NCBI RefSeq assembly: GCF_947507565.1
Contig: NC_089190.1
Span: 620,001 to 684,000, forward strand
Direction of reading: 5' to 3'
Length of the DNA: 64,000 nt
DNA from: Oscarella lobularis
Lineage: Eukaryota > Porifera > Homoscleromorpha > Homosclerophorida > Oscarellidae
Shown here: positions 1 through 11,159 of the stretch, piece by piece
Layout of the letters: every line of letters begins with the position of its first letter
Position numbering within the stretch: position 1 is the first letter of the stretch
Program-made: the position numbers and the translations under genes
The notes under the pieces: model-generated
Told to the model about the DNA's origin: nothing
Databases searched by the model: none
The model's input: the letters and a program-made list of their open reading frames with translations, nothing else

Positions 1-25
1 TACATAACATCATTCTAATTTCCTG

Positions 26-1068
26 ATGAGCCGTCACGTGGCCGTGACGGTATGTATAGCGCACTCTACGTCAACTATGGCATCTGCAGTTATTTGCATG
101 ATCGTGAGCGTTCGAGGGTGTAGGATGAGCCCGCTTTGGTCACATCTGCGTGCCTACACCCCATGCCTTCTGCGACGCCAACCTGAAAACCAGTTCGACT
201 CGAACGCTATCGTCGTGCTTGCAAACGGGAAAGAAGTGGGCTACGTTGAGCGAGAAGCCGCTCAACTGCTTTCGCCAATGCTAGAGAAGAACGCCGTCAT
301 CGCTAATGGGTAAGCAGCAAGAGGCATTTTGTCATTTCAGCTCTAGTTCTTATGGTGCTCTTCAGACAACTCGTCGGAGAGCCTTTTTTTACGTATCCGC
401 ACGGAAATAGAAGCTGGCGGTTTCGGGCTTGGGCTATGCAGATCGGCCTTGAAATCCAGGAGAAAGGCGTGCCCCGAAAAATCTGCATAGATTTTTTGAG
501 GCTGTAAAGTCCGCAGGCATTCGTGTATGGTGGGACAATTCGACTCCGTCGTACGTGCACCGAGTGGAGACGGTCCAAAAAGAGAAAGATGACGATAAAG
601 CGGAGAAGGAGAAGGACAGCAAGGAAGAGGAAGAGGAGGACAAGGAGAAGGAGGAGAAGGAGAAGGAGAAGGAAGAGGAGGACAAGGAGAAGGAGGAGAA
701 GGAGGAGGAGAAAGAGGAAGTGGAGGAGTGTGGAAATGAGAACCCCCTGCTAGGAGAATCAGACGTGATTCCATTCTCATCGCAATCCCTTGTACCCTTC
801 CGTTTCACAGCGCAGCCCCGAGATGTCGGAAGAGTCTCAGATTCTTCAGGTGCGCTATTTGACAAAGCCCGTCAGTGTCGAGGAAAAGGCGAATACAAGC
901 ACTCTGACACTGCTGCCGTCCATGGTAGATTCCTCGTGTCAGACCGATGAGGTGCGTTGCTTCTGTTCACAAAAAGCGGGCAAGGATGGAGAGCCGACAG
1001 CAAAGCGCCCAAAGCCAATGAACTATTGTTGGCAATGCGGAAATAGTCTATACAATGTGTTTCAGTAA
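26..1068 (+). pseudogene. HIRAN-domain accessory gene of IS630-like element, frameshifted
   Basis: Exon 1 (to 309) encodes a clear HIRAN core, with PENQFDSNAIVV followed by GKEVGYVEREAAQLLSP. A 56-nt GT-AG intron (310-365) precedes exon 2, which continues the domain (GEPF then SWRFR). The intron position and the sequence on both sides match the HIRAN gene at 40708. After about residue 30 of exon 2 the frame closes at about 508; an overlapping frame carries on into a long Lys/Glu tract (560-730) and ends at 1068 with a basic KRPKP patch and Cys pairs (CFC, CWQC). I infer one frameshift near 480. In HLTF and Rad5 the HIRAN domain binds 3' single-stranded DNA ends; a role here is unknown. The true start is uncertain. 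Confidence 0.7.
560..730. repeat. Purine-rich GAA/GAG tract
   Basis: Nearly pure purine run of AAGGAG and GAGGAA units, encoding alternating Lys and Glu on the + strand. Frames on both strands stay open across it, so the Arg-rich and Ser/Pro-rich readings are artefacts. It lies inside the tail of the HIRAN gene. Confidence 0.85.
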
Positions 1069-1097
1069 AGGCACGCCTCAACAGAAATATAATTTCA

Positions 1098-2790
1098 TTA
1101 TATCTTTCCAAAAACACGTCTATGAGACTTGTACGTCTTAGCTGCACTGTCAACAGTATAGCAGGTGTTCCCATCAACATAAGCCTGCACTAACTCGCGA
1201 GTTTTCCTGAAAAATTTTCGAAAGAGGTCGACTGAAACCGTATCAAGAGCGGAATCGATTGAACTTCGTAGCGAGGCAATGTTATATCTGCAGGTCTTCC
1301 TTGCCTCGTCCTTTGCACGACGCCAGACCCTCTCGATAGGGTTCAGTTCGAAATGATACTTTGGCAGAAATAAACAGTCGTGCCCTCTGCTGAAAATGAA
1401 CCGCTCAACCATTGATTTCTCCGCTTTGAAGTCGTCGTGCTCCTTCAAAATTGCCACCAACTTATCTCTGAGTTTTCCCGCCACATTGACACCTCTTTCC
1501 TCCAATACCATTCTAAGGCCTTTGGGTTGCCCGTCGTCGCACACCATTTTCTGAGGTTGACCATTCCATACCGTATCTCGCATCTTAGGCTGCTTCCCCC
1601 CAACGCTCACGTTCATTGCATTGGCAACTAGTGCATCAGCTGAGCGTGCAGCGTGGTTCGAACTGTGGTCAAAGACGAAGACAATATCATGTGTCGCACG
1701 CGGGTATTTTGCCTCGGCTATCGCTACTGCCGTCTTGACTTGTGCCAGGAATGCTGGGGCCCTCCAATAACCGTCTCTGTTTTGGCCGTACTCAAGGCGA
1801 ATTCTTGCCCTCTGTGGCAGATTGACACCAGGGTTCTCCGTTGTAAACTCCCTGTACTGCTCGTCAGTGAAACCGAGGAACCCGCCAAATTCCTCAATGA
1901 AATCGGATATCATACTTCTGATCATCATTCGACTGAAATGTGGACTCGTCATGGAATATCGTTACCAGATGCTTAGGGGCTGACAAATCCGAGAGAAGAC
2001 AGGGCTGCGGTTCACCGGGAATGACGTCACTGGGAAGTGGAGGACACAGGTGCGATCTCTCTAGCTCTTGAACACGACAGACATACTGGGTGCGGCTCTC
2101 AACAACATCCGGCCTTTCGTGGCCGTCGCGGTACACACCCTTTCGTGTCGTATCGGTCCTCTGAAATCCTAGATCATGCAAAAACTTCCTAGCAGTCGTC
2201 ATGCTGACTGACTTAGGAAATGTATCCTCCGATTGCAATTGAGGAAGCAGCGTTTCATTGACGTAGTCCATGAAGTCCCTGATTGTCATATTCGGGTGTC
2301 CTTTTCGGCAGCTATTCTCTCGAACCCATTTGGTCGCTAGTTCGCGGCAACGTTCATCTGTCAGAAAAGAGATCCTTTTGTATTTGCCGCGCCCATACTC
2401 CAGAAATTCGCCGTCGTTGTCCCTCAGTTCGTTAACCCAATCTCTGACCGTCTTCTCGCTTTTTCCTGTGACCTCTCCAACATACGCAGCTGCTTCCATA
2501 ACTCTGGCTCGCGGGCGAACTTGACGATGATAGCAAAAGAGAAGTGTACATATATTTTGGACGTCTTCTCGAGAGCGTTCAGGGTCAATGACCCAATTTT
2601 TTGCTATGGCGTAGACGTCGCTCTCAGTCAGTCGCTCAGGCCCCTTCTCCAGTACGTCGCCGGTCGATGAACCGGAATCTCCCGGTGGACCCGGTTGGGA
2701 GGACATGTCAGAATCTTTCTTCGCCAGTTTCGCGCGGGCAAAAGACATTCTAGCCTTCGCTTGGTTCCGTTTTCGCCAACGAGCGCTCAT
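1098..2790 (-). pseudogene. IS630/Tc1-mariner-superfamily DDE transposase (broken)
   Basis: The N-terminal part (from the Met at 2790, basic MSARWRKRNQAKAR) has helix-turn-helix-like stretches and the linker KGVYRDGHERPDVVE. The catalytic domain shows FHDESTFQSNDD (first Asp), VFVFDHSSNHAA (second Asp) and FELNPIERVWRRAK (Glu). Between the first Asp and the second block about 25 residues present in the related copy at 48600-49190 are missing, and the frame changes there (about 1900-1950). The copy therefore has an internal deletion and frameshift. It converges with the HIRAN gene, with only about 30 bp of AT-rich sequence between their stops. Compared with classical mariner the protein is long (about 550 aa when whole). 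Subfamily assignment is tentative. Confidence 0.8.
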
Positions 2791-3204
2791 TGTGTAAACA
2801 GTGACGTCAGCAGAAATAGCGCGCGCGAGTATTACGGATACGTGAAACAAACGGTCAGTATCACGTGATGGCAACGGACCAATCACGGAAGAACAAAAAC
2901 ACCAATCCTAGAAACCGATTTACACAGGACCAGAAGACATTGTCGATGTATGCATCATTGAAACAAAACAGAAAGAGCTAAAAAGATGAGGATTCCGTCC
3001 CAACTGCAGTCACTATAACAGACTAACGCGCGGGCCTATATGCGCGCGCGCACTGTACCAATGCCATGTGGAATAGGCTGCAGATAGATCTACGTCGAAT
3101 TATTGCTAAACGTCGAGCGTGCGAAGAGAGTAAATTCCCCGAAACAGTAACACTAAGGCGTATTTTAGACCGAAAAGAGCGAAAAGAGCTCCTTCAACTG
3201 TATT

Positions 3205-3669
3205 TTGCGAAGCAGAAAGACGACCGTCTGGGGAAACGCTTCAAAAAATCAGAAGCTTACGTGGCCAAGGAAGACTGTGTGGCGGTACGAACGTTACATA
3301 GTTAAAATACGCTTTTCCTATATCCAAATAAGGCAGATAAAAGTCGGGGCAATGATATATTCGTCTCTTAAAAAAAGAGGAATTTTGTGCGCTAAAGACG
3401 AGAGGCCGTGGCGCGTAATTAGCATCAAGCGGTCTTCAACATATCAAGAACTTGTCGAAGCTGGGAAGGACGAGTTTTGGGCTGATGCTGAGGACAGCGG
3501 CAATTTCTATCTAGCAAACAGCGAGGGACACAGAATATCCGATAAAATAGACGGCCATGTGTGGACCCTGAGCGACTACCTGGAAAGAAACGGGTTGTAT
3601 CCCAGCAAATTAAAAGTTTACGTCGTAAAGCCGGTAACTTTTTTAAAAGTTGTTTTTACTAAAAGCTAA
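3205..3669 (+). CDS. Unrecognised ORF upstream of a kinase pseudogene
   Basis: I do not recognise this protein. From about 3350 the frame reads like a real globular domain: a lysine-rich start, then ERPWRVISIKRSSTYQEL, DEFWADAEDSGNFYLA, and a KIDGHVWTLSDYLERNGLYPSKLKV segment split here as VWTLSDYLERNG and LYPSKLKV. It ends at a stop at 3669. The kinase exons follow 390 bp downstream on the same strand, so it could be the N-terminal part of the same gene, with an unresolved exon between. The first 50 codons look like non-coding sequence. The region begins just after the IS630-like element ends. Confidence 0.35.
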   Translation: MRSRKTTVWGNASKNQKLTWPRKTVWRYERYIVKIRFSYIQIRQIKVGAMIYSSLKKRGILCAKDERPWRVISIKRSSTYQELVEAGKDEFWADAEDSGNFYLANSEGHRISDKIDGHVWTLSDYLERNGLYPSKLKVYVVKPVTFLKVVFTKS

Positions 3670-4054
3670 ATTTGCTATGTATTCAAGGAATTACTTGAGA
3701 TTGTGAGTCAGTCAAAAAATACGCGTGGCGAGATTGGCAGTGTGCAGCGTTCCGGTAAAAGAATTGCTTATCAGTACTTACAGGAACGCTTATGTATAAC
3801 GTTTGCTTGCAGTAGCTTCGTTCAATCCATTTCTCCAGCCGGCTGCACAAGCTACAAGAAGATTCATTCTTACGTACTAAGGTGTTCTCTTATCACGCAC
3901 ACTGATTATAGAAGAGAAACCGATAACTGGAAGGCAAGGATGTAATGAAATCTGTCCTATTACTGGTAAAAATTTTAGCATTTAGGACTGGCATCCTTGT
4001 AAAACTGTTTTGCTGTAGACTTACTAGAAGTTTCTTTAACAGAATTTGAAATAG

Positions 4055-4963
4055 CGCTGGTGGATATGGAGAAGTTTTTAAAGGTGTTTTCCGAGGAACA
4101 ATTTGCGCAGTGAAAAAATTCATGGATACGGCATTGAGAAAGAGTATGTTGAAGAGGAGCTAAAGTCCTTGGCGTGAGTACCCTCATACACAATATTCCA
4201 GTTGTTAGGTTTCTAAATATACTAGGAACTTGAGGCATCCTAATATCATTTGTTTGATGGCTTACGCCAAAGATTCATCATTTTATTACTTTGTCACCAG
4301 CTACATATCTGGTGGCAACATAGATGATTTAATTTTTAAGGTGAGCCTTCTCCTATATGTAATAGCAATTAAACCGTGATCTATGTACAGAATAAAGAAG
4401 CTATCCTTCCAAAGCAGATTGTATCATTTGCAGAGAATATGGCCTCTGCTTTGGCTTACATGCACGGGTTGAAGAATCCGCTGGTCCACAGAGATTTGAA
4501 ACCGGCAAATATTTTAGTACAAGAGTCAGTTTTGTTAAATATATAAAACCACTTACATTTACCACAGGTTGATGAAGGACGAGAAAACGTCTATCTTTGC
4601 GACATGGGCCTAGCGAGAGTCAAAACAAGTCTGGCCACACTCACTTCTTGTGGCTCCCATGGAACGCCGAGTTATATTTCTCCGGAGACGGCACTTCAAA
4701 GAAAATTTAGTTCTGCGTCTGATGTTTGGGCATTCGGGCTTATTCTGGTTGAGATGGCTACCGGAATGAGAGCGTAGGGTTCCCTTGTTACAGCCGTTGA
4801 GTTAGCTACCCTTCTTGTTCAGTCCGCTCAGCCGCCTTCCCTCGCGCACGTTCCAATTCACCTCACGTCCCTTTGTGGAAAGTGCCTTGCCTATTCCCCC
4901 AAGGATCGTCCAACAATGGTGAGAATCGCGGCCGATCTAAGAGAAATGACAATTAGATACTGA
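4055..4963 (+). pseudogene. Serine/threonine protein kinase, interrupted
   Basis: Four exons can be read: 4055-4173, 4226-4340, 4391-4516 and 4568-4963. They contain the glycine-rich loop GGYGEVFKG, the VAVK-type lysine (CAVKKF), the catalytic loop VHRDLKPANIL, a metal-binding loop DMG in place of DFG, an activation segment ending GTPSYISPE, and SDVWAFGLILVEMATG. All intron joins fit the frame except for an apparent one-base shift near 4120 inside exon 1. An in-frame TAG at 4775-4777 cuts off the last helices, which otherwise continue to a TGA at 4961-4963 with the typical KDRPTM motif. The two lesions suggest a recent pseudogene. The RIPK/TNNI3K-like kinases are possible relatives; I cannot place it further. 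Confidence 0.85.
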
Positions 4964-5168
4964 TTTGTATTATGGTAAACGTTTTTGTTGCTCTAATTTT
5001 GTTTGGAGTTGATTTTCTTGAGAGAGCTGAGTTGCTCTAAACCTTATGTTGAGTTGGGTTGAAAATGACTTTTATGCGCGTAACACTTCTTTTTGTTTGG
5101 TTCAATTGTAAAGAAGTTGTTTGACGCTACGGCAAACGTTTAAACATGACAGAAAAACCTTCAATTAT

Positions 5169-5369
5169 CTAATTTTCTTCCATGTCGTCAGCAATCGTGT
5201 CCACGACGAGAGAAAAAGCGTCCAATGCTTCGTCCACATTTCCGGGTTGCTGCCTTCCATTATCTGCCAGTAATTTGTCTGCCAAATTTTTGAAGTCATT
5301 GGAAAAAGGCATGGGCTTTGGCCTTCTGTATTGATCAATGTCCACCTCCTGTAGATCATTGACATCCAA
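5169..5369 (-). CDS. Possible terminal exon of an unknown gene
   Basis: A 66-codon acidic frame with a good amino-acid composition (for example PMPFSNDFKNLADKLLADNG) ends in DDMEEN and a stop. No family is recognised, and no upstream exon could be joined with confidence. It may be the last exon of a gene whose other exons have been lost, or a chance ORF. Confidence 0.25.
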   Translation of the reverse strand: MDVNDLQEVDIDQYRRPKPMPFSNDFKNLADKLLADNGRQQPGNVDEALDAFSLVVDTIADDMEEN

Positions 5370-7020
5370 ATTAAATCGATAGCTTCGACCCCCTAAATTA
5401 CATTGTAGACATTGTATATATAGATGTATCTAGTAAAACCTTCAATTTCTTGAGCATGGTATAGAAGCTCTGGAATTCCTGCAGGCGATCTCGCCTGCTT
5501 GCTTTTCTTAACGCGATGAAAGGTCTACTCGCGAGCTATTTTGTTTAGCTTATTTTGTATTACATTCATAAAGCAGTATCGAACACAGTCTCTATTAAAA
5601 ACGTTAGAACGCGCAGGGTAGCAGCACTTATGAAAGTTTGAAGTTAAGTCCAACTTTCCTGTGTTCTTCAGATCCTAAAAAGAAGTGATGTTTGACTCAA
5701 AGTGCACGATACCATTGACAGCACCTTAAAAAAATCCATCCAGAAACCTGCCTCATTTTTGCGAAGATGCCCCAACCATGACTCGATTCTCTATGATTTT
5801 AATAAGAATCAGTTTAAAGTGCAATTTTCCATTTCTTTAACATGTTTAGCTATAGATCGTCCATACAAAAAACTTTTATCTCCTTTCATGTCGTCCGTGT
5901 CTTTATGACGCAAAAACTTTTGAACACCGGCAATCGTTGTGTTCTCGGTGCCTCTGTCAGATCGCACCACTCTTGGTAATCCTTAATTCATTCGCAACTG
6001 CTGTAGATGATCATTTACTGCTGCAGTAGTGGGCCTCGGCCTATGTATACCTTTCCTCTACCCAATTGCGCGGTCCCATCGCAGCAGTAGCAGCCGGTCA
6101 GGGTGTCTTCACAGCTGGTCCAACCGGGATAATCGCAGCAGCAGCAGCAGCAGCAGTACCCCATCTCTTTCCATCCACTGCTCTGCGCGATCGGCGCAGT
6201 GTTCCCCGTCCCGGTGCCTTTACAGTTGCTGCATTCGGTCCGGCCTGCTGCAGATCCTAAAATACGTTTCTCGTTTCCGGCGCTACGAAAAAACCGTAAC
6301 CGGTTTGCAGCTGTGAATACTGTTCCTTGTCAAAGAGTCGCCGCAACGGAACCCGTTTTTTGCACCTGTAAATGAACCGAATCTATTTCGCTGCAAAGAT
6401 GCGTTAACCAGTCTCGGTCTGTTCAAGATTGACGTAGTCCATCTCTATAAAATAAGAGCTGTCACGCAACGAACAGCACAATGTGGTAAACTCAGGGAGA
6501 AACTTGCACGCTACTCGGTAACGCACTCTATATCGAAACTGCATGTCCCGTATGCGGGAGTGTGCGGCGAAACGCGGCGTAACGGAAGCGATTGGTCGAT
6601 GCAGACTGATCGAGCATCCGCGCGAGACGTCGCGTTCCGAAGATGGGCGCGATCGGGGGCGCGGAGAAGCGGCGGCGGCAGAGGATCCGCCGCGGGGGTC
6701 CCGACAATCGCGCGGAAGGGCGTTCGGAGCGTGGCGGCGCGGTCGACGCGCGGTTTCGGCGGCGTTAGGCGGCGAAATTTAAAGGCGAAAACGCGAGGCC
6801 ACGTATGAAATCCCTGCATTGTGGTAAGATTTCCAATTGTTCATTTATTTAAAAGTCATACGGAACTAGGGAATGATGACTGTATTAGAGATAAAACAGA
6901 CAAAAGGAGCTTCCCAAAAAAAATTGTTTCGCATGCACGAAGTTATGATGGATCACGTTGAACTTTACGTATTCAAAACTAATAAATCGAAATAATTCTT
7001 TGAATGAAGAATGTCAATAG
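5370..7020. other. No recognisable gene; CAG repeat and CpG-rich segment
   Basis: Mostly AT-rich sequence with no supported gene. It holds a perfect short palindrome (GCAGGCGATCTCGCCTGC, about 5481-5498), a (CAG)7-type run near 6131-6154 inside an Ala-rich frame that I do not trust, and a CpG-rich stretch at about 6540-6790. The last has overlapping Arg-rich frames on both strands, which is expected from base composition alone. Confidence 0.5.
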
Positions 7021-7022
7021 TG

Positions 7023-7860
7023 GGGTAATTTAGGTACTTTAGCGGCTGTAAATGAACTTGAAACGGCAGCAGTATTTCAAATACCATATTTCGGTTAGAG
7101 TAGCCTTAGTTAGTTGACCACGTATAAGTCGAATTGCCATGGCCCTAAAGGGACCCGACTCGTGCATTAGAGATACAGCCGAATAGAGTAGTGACGGGCG
7201 CAGCAAGGCCGGCCTATCAGCACGCACCAGGTGACAACACGCTGTCAAATGCCGTTGGAATATTGCAAGAAACCCGAAAATTGCCGCGCTCATGTTTAAA
7301 TACAAACGCCACAACAACCCGTTTGAAGAACGGATAAATCAAAGCTCTAAATTGACCGATACCGCGGCTACGACAGCTGTACATGGAACCGACCGATTAC
7401 TGAATATGCAAATAAATGAGTACATTGTTAGGAAATGTTAATTGGGGGCCTCCAAATGAACCAAGTCGGTTTACAGCCACCTGAAAATGGCAAGAGTATA
7501 CAGCCTGAGATTTCACCTTCAATAGCTTTTGCGGCTGTAAATGAGCTTTAACGAGAAACGGCAGCGATATTGGCTCTGATAAACCTTACCTGGTCAGATT
7601 AGCCGTAAATAAACCACGTAGGTCTAATTTTCCAGGCTCCAAAGGGACCCGATTTGTGCATTAGAGATATAGAGGAATAGAGAAGTAACGGTCAAAGAAA
7701 GGCTGGCCAATTAGCACGCGCGGCACCCGGTTGACAACACGCTGTCAAATTCCGTTAGAATATTGAAAGTAACAGCCGACTAAGAATTATTTTATATGCG
7801 CTTATGTTTGAATACAAACGCCACAACAACCCGTTTGAAAAACGGGTAAATCTAGTAATA
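7023..7860. repeat. Two direct copies of a ~320-bp repeat
   Basis: Copy 1 spans about 7023-7339 and copy 2 about 7520-7854, in the same orientation. Shared landmarks are GCGGCTGTAAATGA, GGGACCCGA, GTGCATTAGAGATA, TGACAACACGCTGTCAAAT and ACAAACGCCACAACAACCCG. Divergence is moderate, with small indels. No coding capacity is seen. The unit may be a SINE or MITE fragment duplicated in tandem. Confidence 0.75.
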
Positions 7861-7950
7861 GTGATTTCTACTACATTTGTTGATGAAGAAACATGTACGC
7901 TGGCAGAACTGTAGTACGCATGCGTACTTCGCTGCCTTCAATACTGTAGA

Positions 7951-8850
7951 CATAGATATATGAGAGAAGGGGATTGGAAACTCCCGTAATCACGTGACAA
8001 ATAGTGTCCCGAGGCGTGTTACGATCAGGCGACTGTTATTCCCGTACATGCTTCCCTTAGAATTCCATTTTTTGAATGGGAGAGTAAGATTTTCTTTTGA
8101 TTTACGCGTTTTTAACAGTGGAAACAGCTTTTCTTTCTTTCGTTGTCGAATTCTATTGTCGCTGAGTGCGTAAAGATACGGGATTATTGTGCGATCAGGT
8201 GCGATGCACTGCGGAGGGTTGCGGTCTTCCCAAAACTCTCGAGCAGAAGTATCAAAGTTTCTACTGCACCCTCTATTCTTCGTACATACGTTAGATGTAT
8301 TTTCGATTGATTTAAACAATCGAATAGACGTATTCGGCCGATTTAGCGTCTATTGAAGTGCGCTAGCTGCGGGCAAGTTGGCGCGCTTCCACGACTTTAA
8401 ATTTACTATCTGTCGCCTTGATTTGTTTTAGCGGTACTTGCGACATGCGGTAGGACCTGCATTTGGCTGAGTTTCTACTCGCACGCCGAATTTTTGCGAT
8501 AGAAAAACGGATTAACGCGCGTTAGTGTGAAAGCATTAGAGCAGTCTTTTCAGGCGCAGGAAATTCCAATTCCTCCCGCCTGAACAGATGTGCGCTCCGA
8601 TTCTCATCGGAAAAGCTTCAGATGATTTTGACAGCCAAGACTTTCTCTAGCGCGAAATCGCGCACGATTTCTCTTTTGAGCAAATCCGCAAGCTTTCCCG
8701 CTATTTCCTTTATCTCTGCGTGACCCTGTGACTAGTTTATCAATCATTATCTTTTCAATAGCGCTACCATACTAATCGTAACACGCCTCGCGACACGAAT
8801 TGTCATGTGATTACGGGGAGTTTCCAATCCCCTTCTCTCATATATCTATG
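7951..8850. mobile_element. Non-autonomous P-like element (MITE)
   Basis: The ends are inverted repeats of about 75 bp (7951-8025 and 8776-8850) beginning CATAGATATATGAGAGAAGG. The first 46 bases follow the 46-bp ends of the intact P-like element at 30631 closely, including the shared CTCCCGT and TCACGTGA blocks. Flanks read CTGTAGAC on the left and CTGTAGAG on the right, a 7-of-8 match to the 8-bp duplication expected for P elements. The interior (about 750 bp) has no recognisable coding sequence. Confidence 0.8.
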
Positions 8851-9642
8851 CTGTAGAGGTTTTTCATGTGACGTCAAGGATCACCTGACTCCAATTAGCC
8901 GCCATCTTGAGTAATTCAGAGAAAAGCTTGTAGCTCTGTTAGATGAGCAAATAAATTGACTCAAAAATTGACTCAAGGCCACTCGATCATCTCCTATCAC
9001 TTTTCTGTCAGTAACTACGGACGCAGAAGTCGATATTTAAGCTCCAATCGCGCGCCGGCCGTCGGCCCACTTTCGTAAGGATGTCTAATCTTCCCACCTT
9101 TGCGGATTACATCATTAACATATTTGCCTTCACTCCTAGTTCTCGAAACTTGCCCCTGCTGCCACTGTCGCCCCTGCTGCCACTGTCGCCACTGTTGCCA
9201 CTGTTGCCACTTTTTTTGCCGTGTTGACGCTGTTGACACTTTGTCACTGTTGCTACTGAAGCCCATTTGCACGCTGCCAGTGAAGCCTATGTTGCAGCAC
9301 GGATTCTGGAATCCGTGGTTGCGGTGTAAAGCGCTGCGTAGATGACCTTCTGTCAAAAATTGCGAAGTACGTCACGTGAGATGTTTATAGCGCGCTAAGG
9401 CTCGTTTCTGCGGATAGGCACGCTCGTGTCGAGGTGTCTAAGTGGACTCCCGTATTGTTATATCCCCCGTATGCTTATGTGGACTGCTAATAATGTGATG
9501 CTGTATTTCAACTGAATTACGCAATCATCAGACATTACTCTATCGTCATTACCTCTGAATGCTTTCAAAGCAACACAATCAGTCAACATGTGTAAGACAT
9601 TACACTAATCGGAACTGTAACGAAAGTCAGTTCCTGGTACTT
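8851..9642. other. No gene seen; short low-complexity tract
   Basis: No supported gene. At 9155-9215 the sequence repeats CTGCCACTGTCGCC units that degrade into CTGTTGCCACTG. Frames on both strands remain open over this tract because of the repeat, giving Cys-rich or Gln/Trp-rich readings that should be ignored. Confidence 0.5.
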
Positions 9643-9999
9643 TCAAACCCTAAAGTATCCAGGGGCATTGCCAATGGCAAAAACGAAATCATGTCGAAAT
9701 TTCTCAAACTCTCTAGCGTGATGAACACCAAAATAGGTCTGCAAGGAGCAGGTCGAAACCGTCATAAACCCTTCAAGGCCTTGGTTCAAGTGAAGGCTTG
9801 GTTTCACGTGATACCCACAAAGAGGGATCTCTTCGGAACCACTTAGGAAAGAAAGGACATTGCTCAGCTTAATGATGTCTCCGTTGATGTCAATTTCTAC
9901 AAAAAGACATTGTGTCCAATGGTCGCCCAAGGAAAGGCAGTCGCTTACTTTCGGCAAAACTGTCCTTTGCAAAATCAGAAAAATTAAGATAAATTCCAT
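9643..9999 (-). CDS. Unrecognised ORF, 118 codons
   Basis: This frame has a protein-like composition, with blocks such as LGDHWTQCLFVEIDINGD and PLCGYHVKPSLHLNQGLEG, and is open for 118 codons. I cannot assign a family. It could be an exon of a decayed element, since the sequence immediately to its right (10177) starts a foldback repeat. No splice structure was resolved. Confidence 0.3.
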   Translation of the reverse strand: MEFILIFLILQRTVLPKVSDCLSLGDHWTQCLFVEIDINGDIIKLSNVLSFLSGSEEIPLCGYHVKPSLHLNQGLEGFMTVSTCSLQTYFGVHHAREFEKFRHDFVFAIGNAPGYFRV

Positions 10000-10176
10000 C
10001 TTGCACTGCAGTCTCTCTTGTTCGATCCTTCTTCGGCCAGATCATGCATCACGAAAAGGTCGAGAAAGGAATCGACTGTCAAAGCTGGGCTTTTTCGTGC
10101 GTGAAGCGTGTGATAGCCAATTTCGGTATTGTTTCTCAGAAATTATAATAGCTGGAAACTCTGCAAACCTTCCGCA

Positions 10177-11091
10177 ATAGACGATATTAGGGAGGAGGGG
10201 CTAAGGCCGTGCATGCGCAGAAGTTGGGGTAGAGTCGCGATTACGTGGGAGGTGCATTCGGCGTTGTCTCCCGCGGCAGTAGTACCATTTTCACTCTTCG
10301 TCCTTACGGTAAGCTTCTCTTAGAGTATGTGCGCACTCCCTGCTGTGGTTGTCTCTCTGTTTAGGGAGTTCTCTTCGTCAGGAAGTCAGCCAAATCCAAT
10401 ATTCGGACCACGCCCCTAAATGTTAAAATCGCCCTTTTCTCGCTGGAACAGAAGTGAACGAACTAACGAATCGAACCCTCGCGGACAGAAACGTATTTTA
10501 TACCGTAGCGATCGCAGTTTTTCATCTGAATTGGCAAGAAGAGTAGTCGAGCCTAGGGCAGCCACAAACTCGCTCAAACGATTCAGGAAGCTCTGAACAA
10601 CGTCCTTTTCGATTGTGGCATTGATAAGCGCAGCATTTTCTTTGGCTGTGAGACGACGCAGCCATGCGTAGGTCAAGAGATCGCTTGCGCAGACAAGACA
10701 ATGCAACCATGTTTAGAAATAACCATTTCCGTCGCCATTCAGATGAAAAACTACGATTGCTACGGTATAAAATACGTTTCTGTCCGCGAGGGTTCGATTC
10801 GTTAGTTCGTTCACTTCTGTTCCAGCGAGAAAAGGGCAATTTTACCCTTTAGGGGCGTGGTCCGGATGTTGGATTTGGCTGACTTCCTGGCGAAGAGAAC
10901 TCCCTAAACAGAGAGACAACCACAGCAGGGAGTGCGCACATACTCTAAGAGAAGCTTACCGTAAAGGCGAAGAGTGAAAATGGTACCACTGCCGCGGGAG
11001 ACAACGCCGAATGCACCTCCCACGTAATCGCGACTCTACCCCAACTTCTGCGCATGCACGGGCTTAGCCCCTCCTCCCTAATATCGTCTAT
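10177..11091. repeat. Foldback element with ~350-bp inverted arms
   Basis: The left arm (10177-10530) and right arm (10740-11091) are near-perfect inverted copies of about 350 bp, separated by a spacer of about 210 bp. Each arm starts ATAGACGATATTAGGGAGG at the outer end and ends in the inner block TTTTTCATCTGA. Differences between the arms are a few substitutions and short indels. No target duplication was found. The frames on both strands inside the arms (including the paired ones reading FCPRGFDSLVRS) mirror each other because of the inversion and are not genes. Confidence 0.9.
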
Positions 11092-11159
11092 TTGGTCGAT
11101 TTCCGCCTTTCTGAATAAATTACCTGAAAGAGGATTCCAATAAGATGGAACAAGTTATG

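Larger units (their letters stand above)
1..3055. mobile_element. IS630/Tc1-mariner-like DNA transposon with HIRAN gene (left end outside window)
   Basis: The right end is placed at 3055, where the sequence reads CACTG followed by the dinucleotide TA, as expected for Tc1/mariner insertion. The terminal CAGTGC matches both ends of the second element of this group at 40180-43310. Gene order is the same in both copies: a HIRAN gene on + runs toward a transposase on -. In the second copy about 530 bp precede the HIRAN gene, so the left end of this copy probably lies before base 1. Just inside the right end is an alternating GC tract (about 3040-3053). Both genes are damaged, so this copy is not autonomous. 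Confidence 0.75.

Noticed and set aside
343-865. Long Ser/Pro-rich and Arg-rich ORFs on both strands
   Set aside because: They are shadows of the GAA/GAG purine tract, which lacks stops in several frames on both strands.
6511-6819. Overlapping Arg/Ala-rich ORFs on both strands
   Set aside because: The segment is CpG-rich and stops are rare by composition. No domain or splice signal supports a gene.
9015-9356. Gln/Trp-rich and Cys-rich ORFs
   Set aside because: Produced by a short tandem repeat (CTGCCACTGTCGCC units), not by coding selection.
10785-10810. tRNA or SINE B-box (GGTTCGATTCG)
   Set aside because: No matching A box or cloverleaf could be drawn around it, so no tRNA gene is claimed.
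10416-10852. Two similar ORFs (FCPRGFDSLVRS) in opposite orientations
   Set aside because: They are the same arm sequence read from the two inverted copies of a foldback element.
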